Positions 36,484-45,840 of a stretch of DNA of 64,000 bases are shown piece after piece (the stretch's first letter is position 1; every line of letters begins with the position of its first letter). Where the stretch lies: the NCBI GenBank assembly GCA_013822725.1, contig PNKX01000024.1, forward strand, positions 1 through 64,000, in the 5' to 3' direction. The DNA is from Pirellula sp. (GTDB lineage: Bacteria > Planctomycetota > Planctomycetia > Pirellulales > Lacipirellulaceae). The notes beneath the pieces are model-generated. The model was not told the origin of the DNA and searched no databases. It was given only the letters and a program-made list of their open reading frames with translations. The translations under genes and the position numbers were made by a program.

Positions 36484-36682
36484 CTAAACCGCCAAGGACG
36501 CCAAGGACGCCAAGGGAAGACCAAATTCAATTTGTGAAACCGCCGATAAACGCAGATGAACGCCAATAAGATGAATTGAGCAATACAATTTCTTCTTTAA
36601 TCTACGTTCATCAGCGTTCATCGGCGGTTCCATCTCTTGCATTATTCCTTGGCGTACTTGGCGTCCTTGGCGGTTCAATCTT
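36484..36682. repeat. Composite palindromic intergenic repeat, locus 10 (supplies a stop)
   Basis: The left AAACCGCCAAGGACGCCAAGG is mirrored by CCTTGGCGTCCTTGGCGG (one unit is changed to TACTTGGCG). The inner AAACCGCCGATAAACGC is mirrored by GCGTTCATCGGCGGTTCC. The TGA stop of the BatA-like gene (36675-36677) is the repeat edge ATTGAACC. Confidence 0.93.
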
Positions 36683-38810
36683 TCCCCTTCTCTTCCCGAT
36701 AAAACCGATTCGCCAGCAGATGCTCTGCCCCCCAGATCGCCGCCACCAGCCCGATCATCCAGGGGAACAACTCCCGTCCCGAGCGGCCGACGTCGACGTA
36801 CTCTTCCACCGCTTCCAAGTTCTCCGCGAGCCGCACGCGATCTTTCGGCAGCGCCGCAGTCAGCTTCTCCGGATCGAACCGCGCCAAATCGCTGATCGCG
36901 CCGCTGGCGTTGACGCTGAACCCGCGATCAAGCCGTTGCGACTGGCCGCCGGCAGTGAGGCGATAGTTCCCCAATTCGTCGGTGATGCTGACGGCAAGTT
37001 CATCGTCGCCGCTGGTGGCGACGCGCGACCCTGCCTGTCCGTCGGGCATGTGGAGCACGTAACTCGCCACCTGTTGCTGCGGCGTGAGTTGCACCCGCGC
37101 CGTTTCGCCCGCCAGATAATCAAGACGTTCGTCGCCGTCTTGAGCGAGGTAGCCGACCAACTGATCGACGAGCGCCACGAACGGCCACGCCTCCTTGGGG
37201 AGTACGTTCCAAGTCTCGCGTCCGTCCGGCTCGATCGGATCCGAGAACGGCGTCGTTGAAACCAGCACGCGCCCCCGGCCTGCGGGGCGTTCGATCAGCG
37301 CCGGCTTATCGTTGGCGAACCCCGCGATGACGTACGCCTCGGCGTTCAGCGGCTTGTCGAAGGTCCAGTACTGAAACACAGCGCAGATCTGCCACGGCAA
37401 CTCTTCGGCGTAGTTTCGCAACCCGGCCAGGGCAGGGTGGTCGAGTCGCCGGGGCCGCAAGTACGTCTCGGCCCGCGAGACCCGTTTGAGCTTCCCCGGC
37501 AACAACCGCTGCGCCGCCTCGCCATTGAACGACTCCAACTCGCCCACGGCATTGTGGCCGAGGAAGATCCCAACTCCTCCGCCGCCGGAAGCAAAGTCCC
37601 ACAACTGACTCCATGCTTCAGGCGCCAACGGACCTGGATCGAGGAGGGCGATCCCCTGAAAGTCATCGAGCGGCGTCTTCTCAAGCTCTGCGAACGTTTT
37701 CACGGTGACGTCGAAGCGGCTTTCTTCGCCCAACGACGCCCCCAGCGCTTTCTCGACGAACAGCGCGTCGGCCGTTTTTGTCGCTAGCAGCAGCACCTTC
37801 GCCGGCGGCCGCACTTCGACAGTGAAATAACGCGTGTTGTCGACCATCAGCGGATCGGTCGCTGCCATCTCGATCGATCCCTGGTGAGTTCCCAACGGCA
37901 GGCCGGGAACCTCAAACACGACGCGGCCTTTCCCTTGACCGTCGAACGTGGCGATGGCCTGGCCCTTCTTTTGCGTTTTCCCCTCCGCGTCTTGCAGCGA
38001 GAGCTCTACCAGCGGCGGTTCACCCTTGAGATTGCTGGCGATCTCAGCCTCGATATGGAGCGGCTCGCCAGGCCTGAGCACGCTGCGGCGGATCTGAAGC
38101 TCGCCGAGAGAAGCGTTCTTAGGATCAGCGACGCCGACGTCGACGACGTAGATCCGCACATCGGGCGCCGCGACGAGCGCCTCGTTGATTTCGTTGAGCC
38201 CTTCGTCGTTCCACGCCCCTTGCGATAGATCGGTGAAGACGAATACCTCTTGGCGCCGGTCTTCTTGCTCAGCTGCCAATTTGATCGACTCCAAGACCGC
38301 GTCGACCAGCGGACGCGCTTCGGCGGTCGGCCGGAGATGCTCCAGTCGCGACGTGGCGGCCCCCAAGTCGGGAGCATAGCCATTCGCTGCTCGTCCCAGA
38401 TCGCAGACCGCGACCATCGAATCCTCCGGCAGCTTCTCGACGAGCTCCAGCGCCGTCGTCTTGGCCTTCTCGAGTCGCGACTCGTTCGAATGGACATACT
38501 CCATCCGCAGCGAGTTATCGAGTACAAGATTGACCGCTAGCGGCGCTCCCTCTTTGCCGCGAAGTCCCGTCCCCTTGAACGTCGGCCGCGCCAGCGCGAT
38601 CGCGAGCCCCGCGATCAGCAGACAGCGGAGCGCCAGCAGCAGCCAATGCCGCAGTTTCATCTTCCGCCGATTCGAATCACGTCGCTGCTTGACGAACCGC
38701 AGCGCCGGAAACGTCAACTCCCGCGGCTGCTGGCGCATCACAAGATGGAGCACTACCGGGATCGCGATAAGTGCGATGCCTCCGAGCAGCAGTGGCGTCA
38801 AAAAACCCAT
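36675..38810 (-). CDS. BatA-like membrane protein (aerotolerance regulator N-terminal domain, VWA)
   Basis: The 711-residue protein opens with the BatA N-terminal domain (MGFLTPLLLGGIALIAIPVV...LTFPALRFVKQRR), and a second membrane helix follows (HWLLLALRCLLIAGLAIALA). A VWA-type domain has VNLVLDNSLRMEYV near residue 95 and EVFVFTDLSQGAW. A large extracytoplasmic part with a beta-sandwich (LGTHQGSIEMAA) and an amidotransferase-like fold follows. A final helix (LFPWMIGLVAAIWGAEHLL) anchors the C-terminus. It lies between the DUF58 and VWA/GAT genes, the standard order of MoxR-DUF58-BatA operons. The stop codon is inside palindromic repeat 10. Confidence 0.88.
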   Translation of the reverse strand: MGFLTPLLLGGIALIAIPVVLHLVMRQQPRELTFPALRFVKQRRDSNRRKMKLRHWLLLALRCLLIAGLAIALARPTFKGTGLRGKEGAPLAVNLVLDNSLRMEYVHSNESRLEKAKTTALELVEKLPEDSMVAVCDLGRAANGYAPDLGAATSRLEHLRPTAEARPLVDAVLESIKLAAEQEDRRQEVFVFTDLSQGAWNDEGLNEINEALVAAPDVRIYVVDVGVADPKNASLGELQIRRSVLRPGEPLHIEAEIASNLKGEPPLVELSLQDAEGKTQKKGQAIATFDGQGKGRVVFEVPGLPLGTHQGSIEMAATDPLMVDNTRYFTVEVRPPAKVLLLATKTADALFVEKALGASLGEESRFDVTVKTFAELEKTPLDDFQGIALLDPGPLAPEAWSQLWDFASGGGGVGIFLGHNAVGELESFNGEAAQRLLPGKLKRVSRAETYLRPRRLDHPALAGLRNYAEELPWQICAVFQYWTFDKPLNAEAYVIAGFANDKPALIERPAGRGRVLVSTTPFSDPIEPDGRETWNVLPKEAWPFVALVDQLVGYLAQDGDERLDYLAGETARVQLTPQQQVASYVLHMPDGQAGSRVATSGDDELAVSITDELGNYRLTAGGQSQRLDRGFSVNASGAISDLARFDPEKLTAALPKDRVRLAENLEAVEEYVDVGRSGRELFPWMIGLVAAIWGAEHLLANRFYREEKGKD

Positions 38811-38821
38811 GTTGAATTACG

Positions 38822-39045
38822 GTAGCCGCGAAGAGGCGCAACAGACGCAAGAAGAAATCTCTCGCAGAGGCGCGGAGGCGCAGAGAGGAATAGGCAAAGT
38901 CGAATCTTGGTTGTTAGTTGTCACCAATACTTTCACTCAAAAAATCCGCTAGTCAGTCGATGTTCAGAAGACAATGAAACAGCCGATCACTCTCCACCTG
39001 TATTTCTCTGCGTCTCCGCGCCTCTTCGCGGCAAAAAAATCACCC
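38822..39045. repeat. Palindromic repeat with GCGAAGAGGCGCAACAGACGC module
   Basis: GCCGCGAAGAGGCGCAACAG and CTCTCGCAGAGGCGCGGAGG on the left are mirrored by TTTCTCTGCGTCTCCGCG and CGCCTCTTCGCGGC on the right. It fills the gap between DUF58 and BatA-like genes. Confidence 0.82.
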
Positions 39046-39936
39046 CATATTCCGCCGACTCAACAAATACTCCATCAGCGCCTTATCGAACGGCATACCC
39101 GTGTGCAGCGGCAAGTAATCGATCCGGCTCTTCGCGCACTCCCGCTTGTAAGTCTCCCGGAACTCGCCGATCGCCTTCAAGTAATCTTTCCGGAAGCCGT
39201 CGGCGTCGACTTCGATTCGCTCGTGCGTCTCGGGATCGCGCAGTTCCACCAGCCCGTTAAACGGAAAATCGACCTCGGATTGATCGAGGATATGGAACAC
39301 GATCACCTCGTGCCCGCCGTGCTTCAGTCGTCGCATGGCTGCGAGGACTGGCTCAGGGTCGACGAGCAAATCGCTGAAGACCATTACCAGACTGCTATGC
39401 CGCAGCATCGCCGCGAGCTGAATCAGGCTCGTCGCAATGTCGGTCTTCGCCCGCGGCTTGAGCCGCGCGAGATGCGACAACACGTTGCCGATCTGCTGCC
39501 GCTTCGACTTCGGCGGCAACACGTCGATGATCTTCTCGCCGAAGGTCACCAGCCCGACCGGATCTTGCTGGTGAACCATCAAGTAACAGAGCGCCGCCGC
39601 GATGCAGGTGGCGTACTCGAACTTCGAGAGCTCGTTCTGATAGCGGTAGGCCATCGATCCGCTCAGGTCCATCGCCAGGTAGCCGGTGATGTTCGTCTCG
39701 GCTTCGAACTTCTTGACGTAATACTTGTCGGTCTTGGCGTAGACCAGCCAGTCGATGTCCTGCGGATTGTCGCCATGCGAATACTTGCGATGCTCACTGA
39801 ACTCGACTGAGAACCCGTGAAAGGGGCTGGCGTGGAGTCCCTGCATGAACCCCTTCACAATGAACTGCGCGCGCAAGTCGAGCCGCGAGATCTGGCGGAT
39901 CACTTCCGGCTTCAGATACTTTTCAACGGCGGCCAT
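39040..39936 (-). CDS. DUF58 domain protein
   Basis: The 298-residue soluble protein opens MAAVEKYLKPEVIRQISRLD. It has the DUF58 core FSVEFSEHRKYSHGDNPQDIDWLVYAKTDKYYVKKFEAETN and a VWA-like MDLSGSMAYRYQN. The middle reads VTFGEKIIDVLPPKSKRQQI and the end VFHILDQSEVDFPFNG. Such proteins pair with MoxR ATPases. It is the second gene of the minus-strand cluster, 162 bases after moxR, with a palindromic repeat in the gap. It contains an intact DxSxS site, unlike some DUF58 proteins, so it may bind a divalent metal. Confidence 0.92.
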   Translation of the reverse strand: MAAVEKYLKPEVIRQISRLDLRAQFIVKGFMQGLHASPFHGFSVEFSEHRKYSHGDNPQDIDWLVYAKTDKYYVKKFEAETNITGYLAMDLSGSMAYRYQNELSKFEYATCIAAALCYLMVHQQDPVGLVTFGEKIIDVLPPKSKRQQIGNVLSHLARLKPRAKTDIATSLIQLAAMLRHSSLVMVFSDLLVDPEPVLAAMRRLKHGGHEVIVFHILDQSEVDFPFNGLVELRDPETHERIEVDADGFRKDYLKAIGEFRETYKRECAKSRIDYLPLHTGMPFDKALMEYLLSRRNMG

Positions 39937-39947
39937 GGGGCGGTCTA

Positions 39948-40095
39948 AGGAAGAATGGGACGCGGATTTTCGCGGATTAAGCGAATAGACGCGGATAAGA
40001 TTTAATTGCTGTGCAGTGTGGCCGACTTAGCAAGTCGATTTCAATTAATCCGCGTTGATCCGCCAAATCCGCGATCATCCGCGTCCTATTCTTCT
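39948..40095. repeat. Palindromic repeat GACGCGGATTTTCGCGGATTAAG type
   Basis: GGGACGCGGATTTTCGCGG and AATAGACGCGGATAAG on the left are mirrored by TTAATCCGCGTTGATCCGCC and TCATCCGCGTCC on the right. It lies between moxR and the DUF58 gene. Confidence 0.85.
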
Positions 40096-40098
40096 GCC

Positions 40099-41124
40099 CT
40101 AAGTTCCATACTTCGGGATTTCAGGCGTTGGGATTTCCTTAAGCAACTTCGCTATTACGTCCTCGTTCGTCACGCCTTCCGCTTGAGCCTGAAAGTTCGT
40201 GCTTACACGATGCCGCAGCACTGGTACTGCGACTTTTTGGATATCTTCCACCGCCACGGCAAACCGCCCATCCATCGCGGCGAGCGCTTTGCCGCCATAA
40301 ATCAGGAACTGCCCAGCTCGCGGTCCCGCGCCCCAATCGACCCACTCGCGCACAAACTTCGGCGCCTTCTCATCCTTCGGCCGCGTCGCCCGCACCAGCG
40401 CCGCGACGTATTTAATGATGTACTCGCTCACCGCCACCGAGCCGACGAGTTTTTGCAGATTGAGAATCGCTCGCGACGACAAGATCTTCCGCACCTCGGG
40501 CTTCTCTTGCCGGGTGGTCGACGTAAGGATCTGCTCCTCTTCGCTCGCGCTCGGGTAGCCGACCTTGATGTTGAACATGAACCGGTCGAGCTGCGCTTCC
40601 GGCAGCGGGTAGGTCCCTTCCTGCTCGATCGGGTTCTGCGTCGCGATGACGAAGAAGGGATCAGGCAGGGTGTAGGTCGTCTGCCCGACCGTCACTTCGC
40701 GCTCCTGCATCGCTTGCAGCAGGGCGGCCTGCGTCTTCGGCGGCGTCCGGTTGATTTCGTCGGCGAGCAAGATGTTCGAAAAGACCGGTCCCTCGACGAA
40801 CCGAAAGCTCCGCCGACCATGCTCGTCTTCGTCGAGCACGTTGGTGCCAGTGATGTCGGAAGGCATCAGGTCAGGCGTGAACTGGATGCGTTTAAACCCG
40901 AGGTCGAGAATCCGCGCCAGCGTGCTCACCATGAGCGTCTTCGCCAGCCCCGGCACTCCCTCCAGCAAGCAATGCCCGCGCGTGAAGATCGCCGCGAAGA
41001 TCTGCTCGATGACCTCGTCTTGGCCGACGATCACCTTCTGCAACTCTTGCTGCATGATGCCGCGATGCTGGCGAAACTCCTGAAGGATGTCCCCCAGGTT
41101 GCGAGTTGGTTGCGTCGTCGACAA
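40099..41124 (-). CDS. MoxR-family AAA+ ATPase
   Basis: The 341-residue ATPase has Walker A in [21 protein letters not shown] and Walker B with [23 protein letters not shown] sensor motif is [20 protein letters not shown], and the lid domain follows. MoxR ATPases act as chaperones or metal-insertion machines with VWA partners, here most likely the DUF58 and BatA-like proteins encoded just downstream. The TTG at 41124 is taken as the start because a stop codon lies six bases further upstream in frame. The cluster order moxR, DUF58, BatA, VWA/GAT is conserved, but each junction here contains a palindromic repeat, which is unusual for a tight operon. Confidence 0.94.
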   Translation of the reverse strand: MSTTQPTRNLGDILQEFRQHRGIMQQELQKVIVGQDEVIEQIFAAIFTRGHCLLEGVPGLAKTLMVSTLARILDLGFKRIQFTPDLMPSDITGTNVLDEDEHGRRSFRFVEGPVFSNILLADEINRTPPKTQAALLQAMQEREVTVGQTTYTLPDPFFVIATQNPIEQEGTYPLPEAQLDRFMFNIKVGYPSASEEEQILTSTTRQEKPEVRKILSSRAILNLQKLVGSVAVSEYIIKYVAALVRATRPKDEKAPKFVREWVDWGAGPRAGQFLIYGGKALAAMDGRFAVAVEDIQKVAVPVLRHRVSTNFQAQAEGVTNEDVIAKLLKEIPTPEIPKYGT

Positions 41125-41152
41125 CGGTCACGCCTTTCAATCGAAGATAAAT

Positions 41153-41352
41153 ACTAAACCGCCAAGGAGGCCAAGGAGGCCAAGGGAAGACCAAGTTCAA
41201 GTAATGGAACCGCCGATAAACGCAGATTAACGCCAATGAATTGAATCAAGAAAGATACGCCCTCTCTCATCTGCGTTTATCCGCGTTCATCTGCGGTTCC
41301 AACTCGTCTTCTCTTCCTTGACGCTCTTGGCGTCCTTGGCGGTTCAATTCTT
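41153..41352. repeat. Composite palindromic intergenic repeat, locus 11
   Basis: The left AAACCGCCAAGGAGGCCAAGG and GGAACCGCCGATAAACGC are mirrored by GCGTTCATCTGCGGTTCC and ACGCTCTTGGCGTCCTTGGCGG. It occupies the start of the divergent gap between moxR and the DUF4159 gene; the rest of 41125-41530 holds only the two promoters, as far as I can see. Confidence 0.9.
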
Positions 41353-41530
41353 TGAACCCACGCCAGTCCAGCCGATTCTATAGGCCCCTCGTAGGAGGGA
41401 CAATCAACGCCCCAACTTCCATCTTACGCACACGCTCATTGTTTACGCAGACGACGCAACCTACGATGTGAGTTAGGCCTACGCTCCTCCGCCAACGCAG
41501 CGTACGCCCATCGCATGGAAGGAATCTCTG

Positions 41531-43903
41531 ATGCGCAGCCGCCAGCTTATTCTGATCGTCTTGGCCGCCGTCATCGCCGCGACGCCCACCGCTCGCCTTG
41601 CTGCGCAAGAACCCTCGCTCACCGCCGAACAGGTTCGCGAGTCGATCCGCCAAGGGGTCGACTACTTGCTCAATGAGCAGTCGCCTCGCGGGCTTTGGGA
41701 CGATATGACCGAATATCCGGGCGGCGTCACGGCCTTGTGCACGCTGGCGCTCCTCAACGCCGGCGTCGAGCCGAGCCACCCCAAGATCCAAAAGTCGCTC
41801 ACGTACCTCCGCACGCTACAGCCGGAAAAGACCTACACCGTCGCCCTGCAAACGATGGCCCTCTGCGAAGGCGAGCCGGTAAAGGATCTCGCCCTCATTC
41901 AGAAGAACGCACTTTGGCTCTCGCGGGTTCAGATTACCCAAGGCCCCAGAAAAGGCAGCTGGTCTTACCCGCTCGGCGAGGGGGTCGGCGGCGATAACAG
42001 CAACTCGCAGTTTGCCGTGCTGGCGCTCCACGAGGCCGAACGCGTCGGCGCCAAGGTCGATCCCGAAGTCTGGCAACTCGCCGCCGAATACTGGAAAAAG
42101 TGCCAAAACCCCGACGGCTCGTGGGGGTACCAGCCCGAAAACATGCCCGGTTCCGGCAGCATGACCTGCGCCGGCATCGGCGCCTGGATCATCTGTTCCG
42201 GCAAAGTCGCCGCCGCGGCCGCCGAGGCCACCGGCAACGGCGTCCAGTGCTGCCTCCCCCCCGAGAAGAACGACGTCCTGGAGCGCGCCCTCGTGTGGCT
42301 CGGCCGCAATTTTTCGGTGCGCCGCAACCCAGGCCAGCCAGGCGCCGCCACGCAGTGGCATTTTTACTACTTATATGGATTGGAACGGGTGGGCCGCCTT
42401 TCGGCCCGCCGCTTCATCGGCGATCACGACTGGTACCGCGCGGGCGCCGAATACCTCATCGGCCGCCAAGACGCCTTCAGCCACGAATGGCTCGGCGAAG
42501 GACACTCCGAGGACAACGCCCACGTCACCACGTCGCTGGCGCTGTTGTTTCTATCGAAGGGCCGTCGTCCGGTGTTGATGGCGCAAGTAAAGCATGGGCC
42601 CGCCGAAGACTGGAATCGCCATCCTAGTGCCGTCGCCAATCTCACCGCGTTCGTCGAGCGCGAGTGGGGCCTCAACCTCACCTGGCAGATCATCGATCCG
42701 CAAGCCGCAACGGTCGAAGACCTCTTGCAGGCGCCCGTGTTGTTCGTCAGCGGCAGTCAGCCTCCCGAGCTCGGCGGCCTCGAAGAAAAGTTCCGCGATT
42801 ACATCGACCGCGGCGGCTTCGTCTTCGCCGAAGCCTGCTGCACCGACGGCACGGGCTTCAAGGAGGGAATGAAGGCGTTCCTCGACAAGATTTTTCCGGA
42901 AGGCGAATACAAGCTCCGCCTCGCCGGCCCCGAACATCCGATTTGGCGCATCGACCGCCTCGTCCGACCCGACTCCCCGTACGTCGGCCGCCTCTGGACG
43001 ATCGAATACGGCTGCCGCACCTGCGTCGTCTTTTCCGAAGTCGACCTTTCCTGCTATTGGGAACTCTACGGCCACGGCCGCACGCCGGGGATGCCCGAGA
43101 TGGTGAAGCTGCGCATGGAGGATGCCAATACCATTGGCCTCAACGTCCTCGCCTACGCCACCAACCGCGAGCCGAAGTCGAAGGAAGAATCATTCATCGC
43201 CAGCGATCTGCCCGACCTCGCCGCCGACGCCGACCGCGGCGTCATTCGCATCGCGAAGCTGATCCACGGCGGCGGCTGCAACGACGCTCCCGGCGCCTTG
43301 GCGAACCTCTTGCGCACCGCCTCGCAAGGCGAGCTCAAGCTGCAGATCAGCAGCCAGCCGTTCGAGATGCGGGCCAGCGACCCCGCGCTGCCGCGCTTCC
43401 ACTTAGCGTTCATGCATGGCCGGCACGACTTCCGCTTCACGCCGGAAGAACGCAAATCGCTGCGCGAGTTCCTCGAACATGGCGGCTTGCTCTTCGCCGA
43501 TTCGATCTGCGCGAGCAAAGAATTCACCGACGCCTTCCGCCGGGAGGTTCAGCTGGTGCTCCCCGACCACCAGCTCGCCCGTATCCCGATCGAGAATCCG
43601 CTCTTCACCGACGCCGCCGGCGGCTACAATATTCAGCAGGTGAACCGCCGCGAGCCGGCCGCCGCGCAAGCGGGCCAGCCCCTCCGCTCGCGCGTCCAAA
43701 AGGTCGCGCCGGAACTAGAAGGGATGGAAATCGACGGCCGCCTGGTCGTGATCTTCTCACCGTACGACATCAGTTGCGCCCTGGAGCAGCACGAAGCCCT
43801 CCAATGTCGCGGCTACACCCGCGAAGACGCCGCTCGCATCGCCCTGAACGTGCTCCTCTATTCGCTCAACCCCGACGCCGGCGCGGCGGTCACGGCGAAG
43901 TAG
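41531..43903 (+). CDS. Exported DUF4159 protein with prenyltransferase/squalene-cyclase-like repeats
   Basis: The 790-residue protein has a signal peptide (MRSRQLILIVLAAVIAATP). The N-terminal part, about residues 30-350, consists of alpha/alpha-toroid repeats with QSPRGLWDD, GGVTALCTLALLNAG, KGSWSYPLGEGVGGDNSNSQ and NPDGSWGYQP. The C-terminal half has two DUF4159-like segments: ARRPVLMAQVKHG-like with DRGGFVFAEACCTDGTGF, and IRIAKLIHGGGCNDAPGAL with HGGLLFADSICASKEF. The start ATG has GGAAGGAA at normal spacing. It is divergent from moxR. DUF4159 proteins usually accompany MoxR-DUF58-BatA clusters, so it is likely a functional partner at the membrane or in the periplasm. Biochemistry unknown. 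Confidence 0.9.
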   Translation: MRSRQLILIVLAAVIAATPTARLAAQEPSLTAEQVRESIRQGVDYLLNEQSPRGLWDDMTEYPGGVTALCTLALLNAGVEPSHPKIQKSLTYLRTLQPEKTYTVALQTMALCEGEPVKDLALIQKNALWLSRVQITQGPRKGSWSYPLGEGVGGDNSNSQFAVLALHEAERVGAKVDPEVWQLAAEYWKKCQNPDGSWGYQPENMPGSGSMTCAGIGAWIICSGKVAAAAAEATGNGVQCCLPPEKNDVLERALVWLGRNFSVRRNPGQPGAATQWHFYYLYGLERVGRLSARRFIGDHDWYRAGAEYLIGRQDAFSHEWLGEGHSEDNAHVTTSLALLFLSKGRRPVLMAQVKHGPAEDWNRHPSAVANLTAFVEREWGLNLTWQIIDPQAATVEDLLQAPVLFVSGSQPPELGGLEEKFRDYIDRGGFVFAEACCTDGTGFKEGMKAFLDKIFPEGEYKLRLAGPEHPIWRIDRLVRPDSPYVGRLWTIEYGCRTCVVFSEVDLSCYWELYGHGRTPGMPEMVKLRMEDANTIGLNVLAYATNREPKSKEESFIASDLPDLAADADRGVIRIAKLIHGGGCNDAPGALANLLRTASQGELKLQISSQPFEMRASDPALPRFHLAFMHGRHDFRFTPEERKSLREFLEHGGLLFADSICASKEFTDAFRREVQLVLPDHQLARIPIENPLFTDAAGGYNIQQVNRREPAAAQAGQPLRSRVQKVAPELEGMEIDGRLVVIFSPYDISCALEQHEALQCRGYTREDAARIALNVLLYSLNPDAGAAVTAK

Positions 43904-43972
43904 CGCACCAAGAAAGCGAGCCTTCCTTACTTGCCGACTTGAATAAGCCGACAATCTGCCCACTGCCCACGC

Positions 43973-44020
43973 AAAAAGCTGCCCGCCCCCCATCCGGCAA
44001 GCCAGACGAAGGACGGGCAG
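43973..44020 (-). terminator. Hairpin with T-run after the first PEP-CTERM array gene
   Basis: CTGCCCGCCC pairs with GGACGGGCAG across a loop of about 22 bases. On the minus strand the stem is followed by five T residues. It can end the PEP-CTERM array transcript and faces the end of the DUF4159 gene. Confidence 0.7.
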
Positions 44021-44043
44021 ACCAGGAGAAGCTGCGTCAGCGA

Positions 44044-44691
44044 CTACACGCTCAGTCGCCGACGTCGCACCACGAAAAAGCAAGTCGCGGCCAAGCCCAT
44101 CAGCCCCATCGAGGCGGGCTCAGGGACCGCGTTGACTTCAATCTTGTCGAGCATAATTCCGCCGAACACCCCGCCGCTCATCGACATGAACGACAGCGTC
44201 GTCGACGCCTGTTGGGCAGTGAACGTGAAGGAGGGATAGCTTGTCCAGTCGAGGTTCCCGGAGACCGAAGTGCTGTGCGAAATGACGTCCGAGAGGTAAG
44301 TGTTGGCGCCGTCGGCGACCTGCACCAGCGCTTGGGCCGTGCCCGGCGTCGTGTAATTGTTCGCGTAATCGAAGGTCAGCGTGTACTGCGTCGCCGGGGT
44401 CGTGGCGAACGTCTGGGTGATCGAACCGGGGCCTGGCGAGCCGTCGAGATCAAGGTATTGCGCGCCGTCAGCCGCGGCGCCGTTGACGAAGCCGTTGCCT
44501 GCGGCGTTGACGAGGTCGACTCCGACGAGGCCCACCGTCCAGCTGGTAATCGTCGGGTCGCCGGCGCCCACGACGATCAGCGTCGAGGTGACGGGAGTTT
44601 CAAAGCTGCCGTTGGAAATCACGTTCGCTTGAGCGGCGCTGCCGACGATGGTCAGCAAGGCGGCGATCAGCATCGGGAGCGTACGGGTCAT
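44044..44691 (-). CDS. Exported PEP-CTERM protein, array member 4
   Basis: The 215-residue protein has a signal peptide (MTRTLPMLIAALLTIVGSAAQA). NVISNGSFETPV opens a carbohydrate-binding-like beta domain of the choice-of-anchor/DUF642 style, with YTLTFDYANNY. It ends VPEPASMGLMGLAATCFFVVRRRRLSV, a PEP-CTERM sorting signal. It is probably released to the surface or extracellular matrix after exosortase cleavage. The start has the CTAATG context shared with its neighbours. It is the last gene of a four-gene array transcribed from 47.7 kb to 44.0 kb. The VVRRRRLSV end is almost the same as in array member 2, pointing to recent duplication of the tail. Confidence 0.88.
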   Translation of the reverse strand: MTRTLPMLIAALLTIVGSAAQANVISNGSFETPVTSTLIVVGAGDPTITSWTVGLVGVDLVNAAGNGFVNGAAADGAQYLDLDGSPGPGSITQTFATTPATQYTLTFDYANNYTTPGTAQALVQVADGANTYLSDVISHSTSVSGNLDWTSYPSFTFTAQQASTTLSFMSMSGGVFGGIMLDKIEVNAVPEPASMGLMGLAATCFFVVRRRRLSV

Positions 44692-44773
44692 TAGACTGGT
44701 GTCCTATAGTAGAAGTTGTTTTGAGTAGGAGAGAGAGTCTGTGGTGGTTCGCAGCGAAGAGAGCGGCGTCTCC

Positions 44774-44804
44774 GTCCCCGCCCGGCGTTGGCCAGGCGGG
44801 GGAC
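44774..44804. other. Hairpin between PEP-CTERM array genes 3 and 4
   Basis: GTCCCCGCC and GGCGGGGGAC form a GC-rich stem over a short loop, in a gap of 138 bases. No T-run follows, so it may attenuate or stabilise RNA instead of terminating. Confidence 0.6.
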
Positions 44805-44829
44805 GCAGAAGCAGAAGAAGGCTGGTCGA

Positions 44830-45627
44830 CTACGCGTTGCGTTGCCGACGTCGCACGGCGACTAAACCCAGAGCTGCGCACCCGGCCAAGGCAACGCTGG
44901 CCGGTTCCGGAACGACGCTCGTCGAGAGGTTGTCCCAGTAGATGTTGTAGTTCACGCCGTTCTGCGTGTTGTGACCTTGCAGAATAACGTTGTCGATCTC
45001 GACGCTCGCCGGACCCATCAAGGCAGTGCTCGCGGTCACGTCGCCGACCGAGTACTTGAACTCGCCCGTGCCGAGCTTCTCAATCGTCAGCGTTTGCCAG
45101 GCGTCATAAGCAAAGCCAGTCGGCAGACCGAGGTCGATCCATGATCCGTCCCCTTCGAAGCCGCGGAAGCGGGGCGTCCCATCGGTGGTGAATTCCAGAA
45201 TCGGGTAAGCCGACACGGCATTGGCGCCATCGACGGCGGTTCCCCAGAAGCCTGCCATCCGTCTACCGGCTGACTGCCAAGGAGCGGGGACGTACAGATC
45301 GATCGACATCTTGATGGTGGCTGCTTCCAGATCGTACTTGCGGCCTTGAGTGTTGTAGAACGAACTGGAGAAGGCTCCGGGACGGCTGGAAGCGCCGTCA
45401 GCGTCGGAGATGCTTTGCAGCAAGCGGTCGTCGCCGCCGAAAGAGACTGGCGAAGTGAAGTTGCCCGGAGCGTAACGATCGGTGTACCAGACGCCCGCTG
45501 CTTGCGAGGCGCCGGTCACGACCGGCGTGGTGAAGTCAAAGAATTGGTCGGCTTGCACCGCGGCGCCGCTCGACAGGCAGACGACGCTCAGCAGAGCGAC
45601 CAACAGGTGTTTCTTCGAGAGGGACAT
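44830..45627 (-). CDS. Exported PEP-CTERM protein, array member 3
   Basis: The 265-residue protein opens MSLSKKHLLVALLSVVCLSSGAAVQA (signal peptide). The mature domain has FFDFTTPVVTGASQAAGVWYTDRYAPG, a KYDLEAATIKMSIDLYVP strand pair and GEFKYSVGDVTAS. It ends VPEPASVALAGCAALGLVAV then RRRQRNA. The beta-sandwich-like extracellular domain is expected to be anchored through an exosortase. The start lies in CAGGAGAACGCTAATG. A GCACCACGACA block 40 or so bases upstream is repeated before array member 2. Function not recognised beyond the sorting class. Confidence 0.87.
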   Translation of the reverse strand: MSLSKKHLLVALLSVVCLSSGAAVQADQFFDFTTPVVTGASQAAGVWYTDRYAPGNFTSPVSFGGDDRLLQSISDADGASSRPGAFSSSFYNTQGRKYDLEAATIKMSIDLYVPAPWQSAGRRMAGFWGTAVDGANAVSAYPILEFTTDGTPRFRGFEGDGSWIDLGLPTGFAYDAWQTLTIEKLGTGEFKYSVGDVTASTALMGPASVEIDNVILQGHNTQNGVNYNIYWDNLSTSVVPEPASVALAGCAALGLVAVRRRQRNA

Positions 45628-45780
45628 TAGCGTTCTCCTGGAAAATTTGAGCCGTCTGTCGTGGTGCGATGACGGCGCGGGTGAAAAGAATCGTTGAGAG
45701 ATAAACTTGAGGCAGTAAAAGTTGGCGTCAGTAATCAGCGTTCAAGGGTTTGGTTCTTCGCGGGCTTCCGGCGTCTCCGC

Positions 45781-45809
45781 CCCCCGCTCAGTGATCAGCC
45801 GAGCGGGGG
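45781..45809. other. Hairpin between PEP-CTERM array genes 2 and 3
   Basis: CCCCCGCTC and GAGCGGGGG form a perfect 9-bp stem with an 11-base loop. Confidence 0.6.
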
Positions 45810-45840
45810 ACGTTGAGCCAGGAGAAGGCCCGTCGGACGA

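Noticed and set aside
42664..44694. Open frame of about 676 codons shifted against the DUF4159 gene and running into the PEP-CTERM gene
   Set aside because: Arg/Pro/His-rich frame-shifted reading with no motif; the overlapping genes on each side are well supported.
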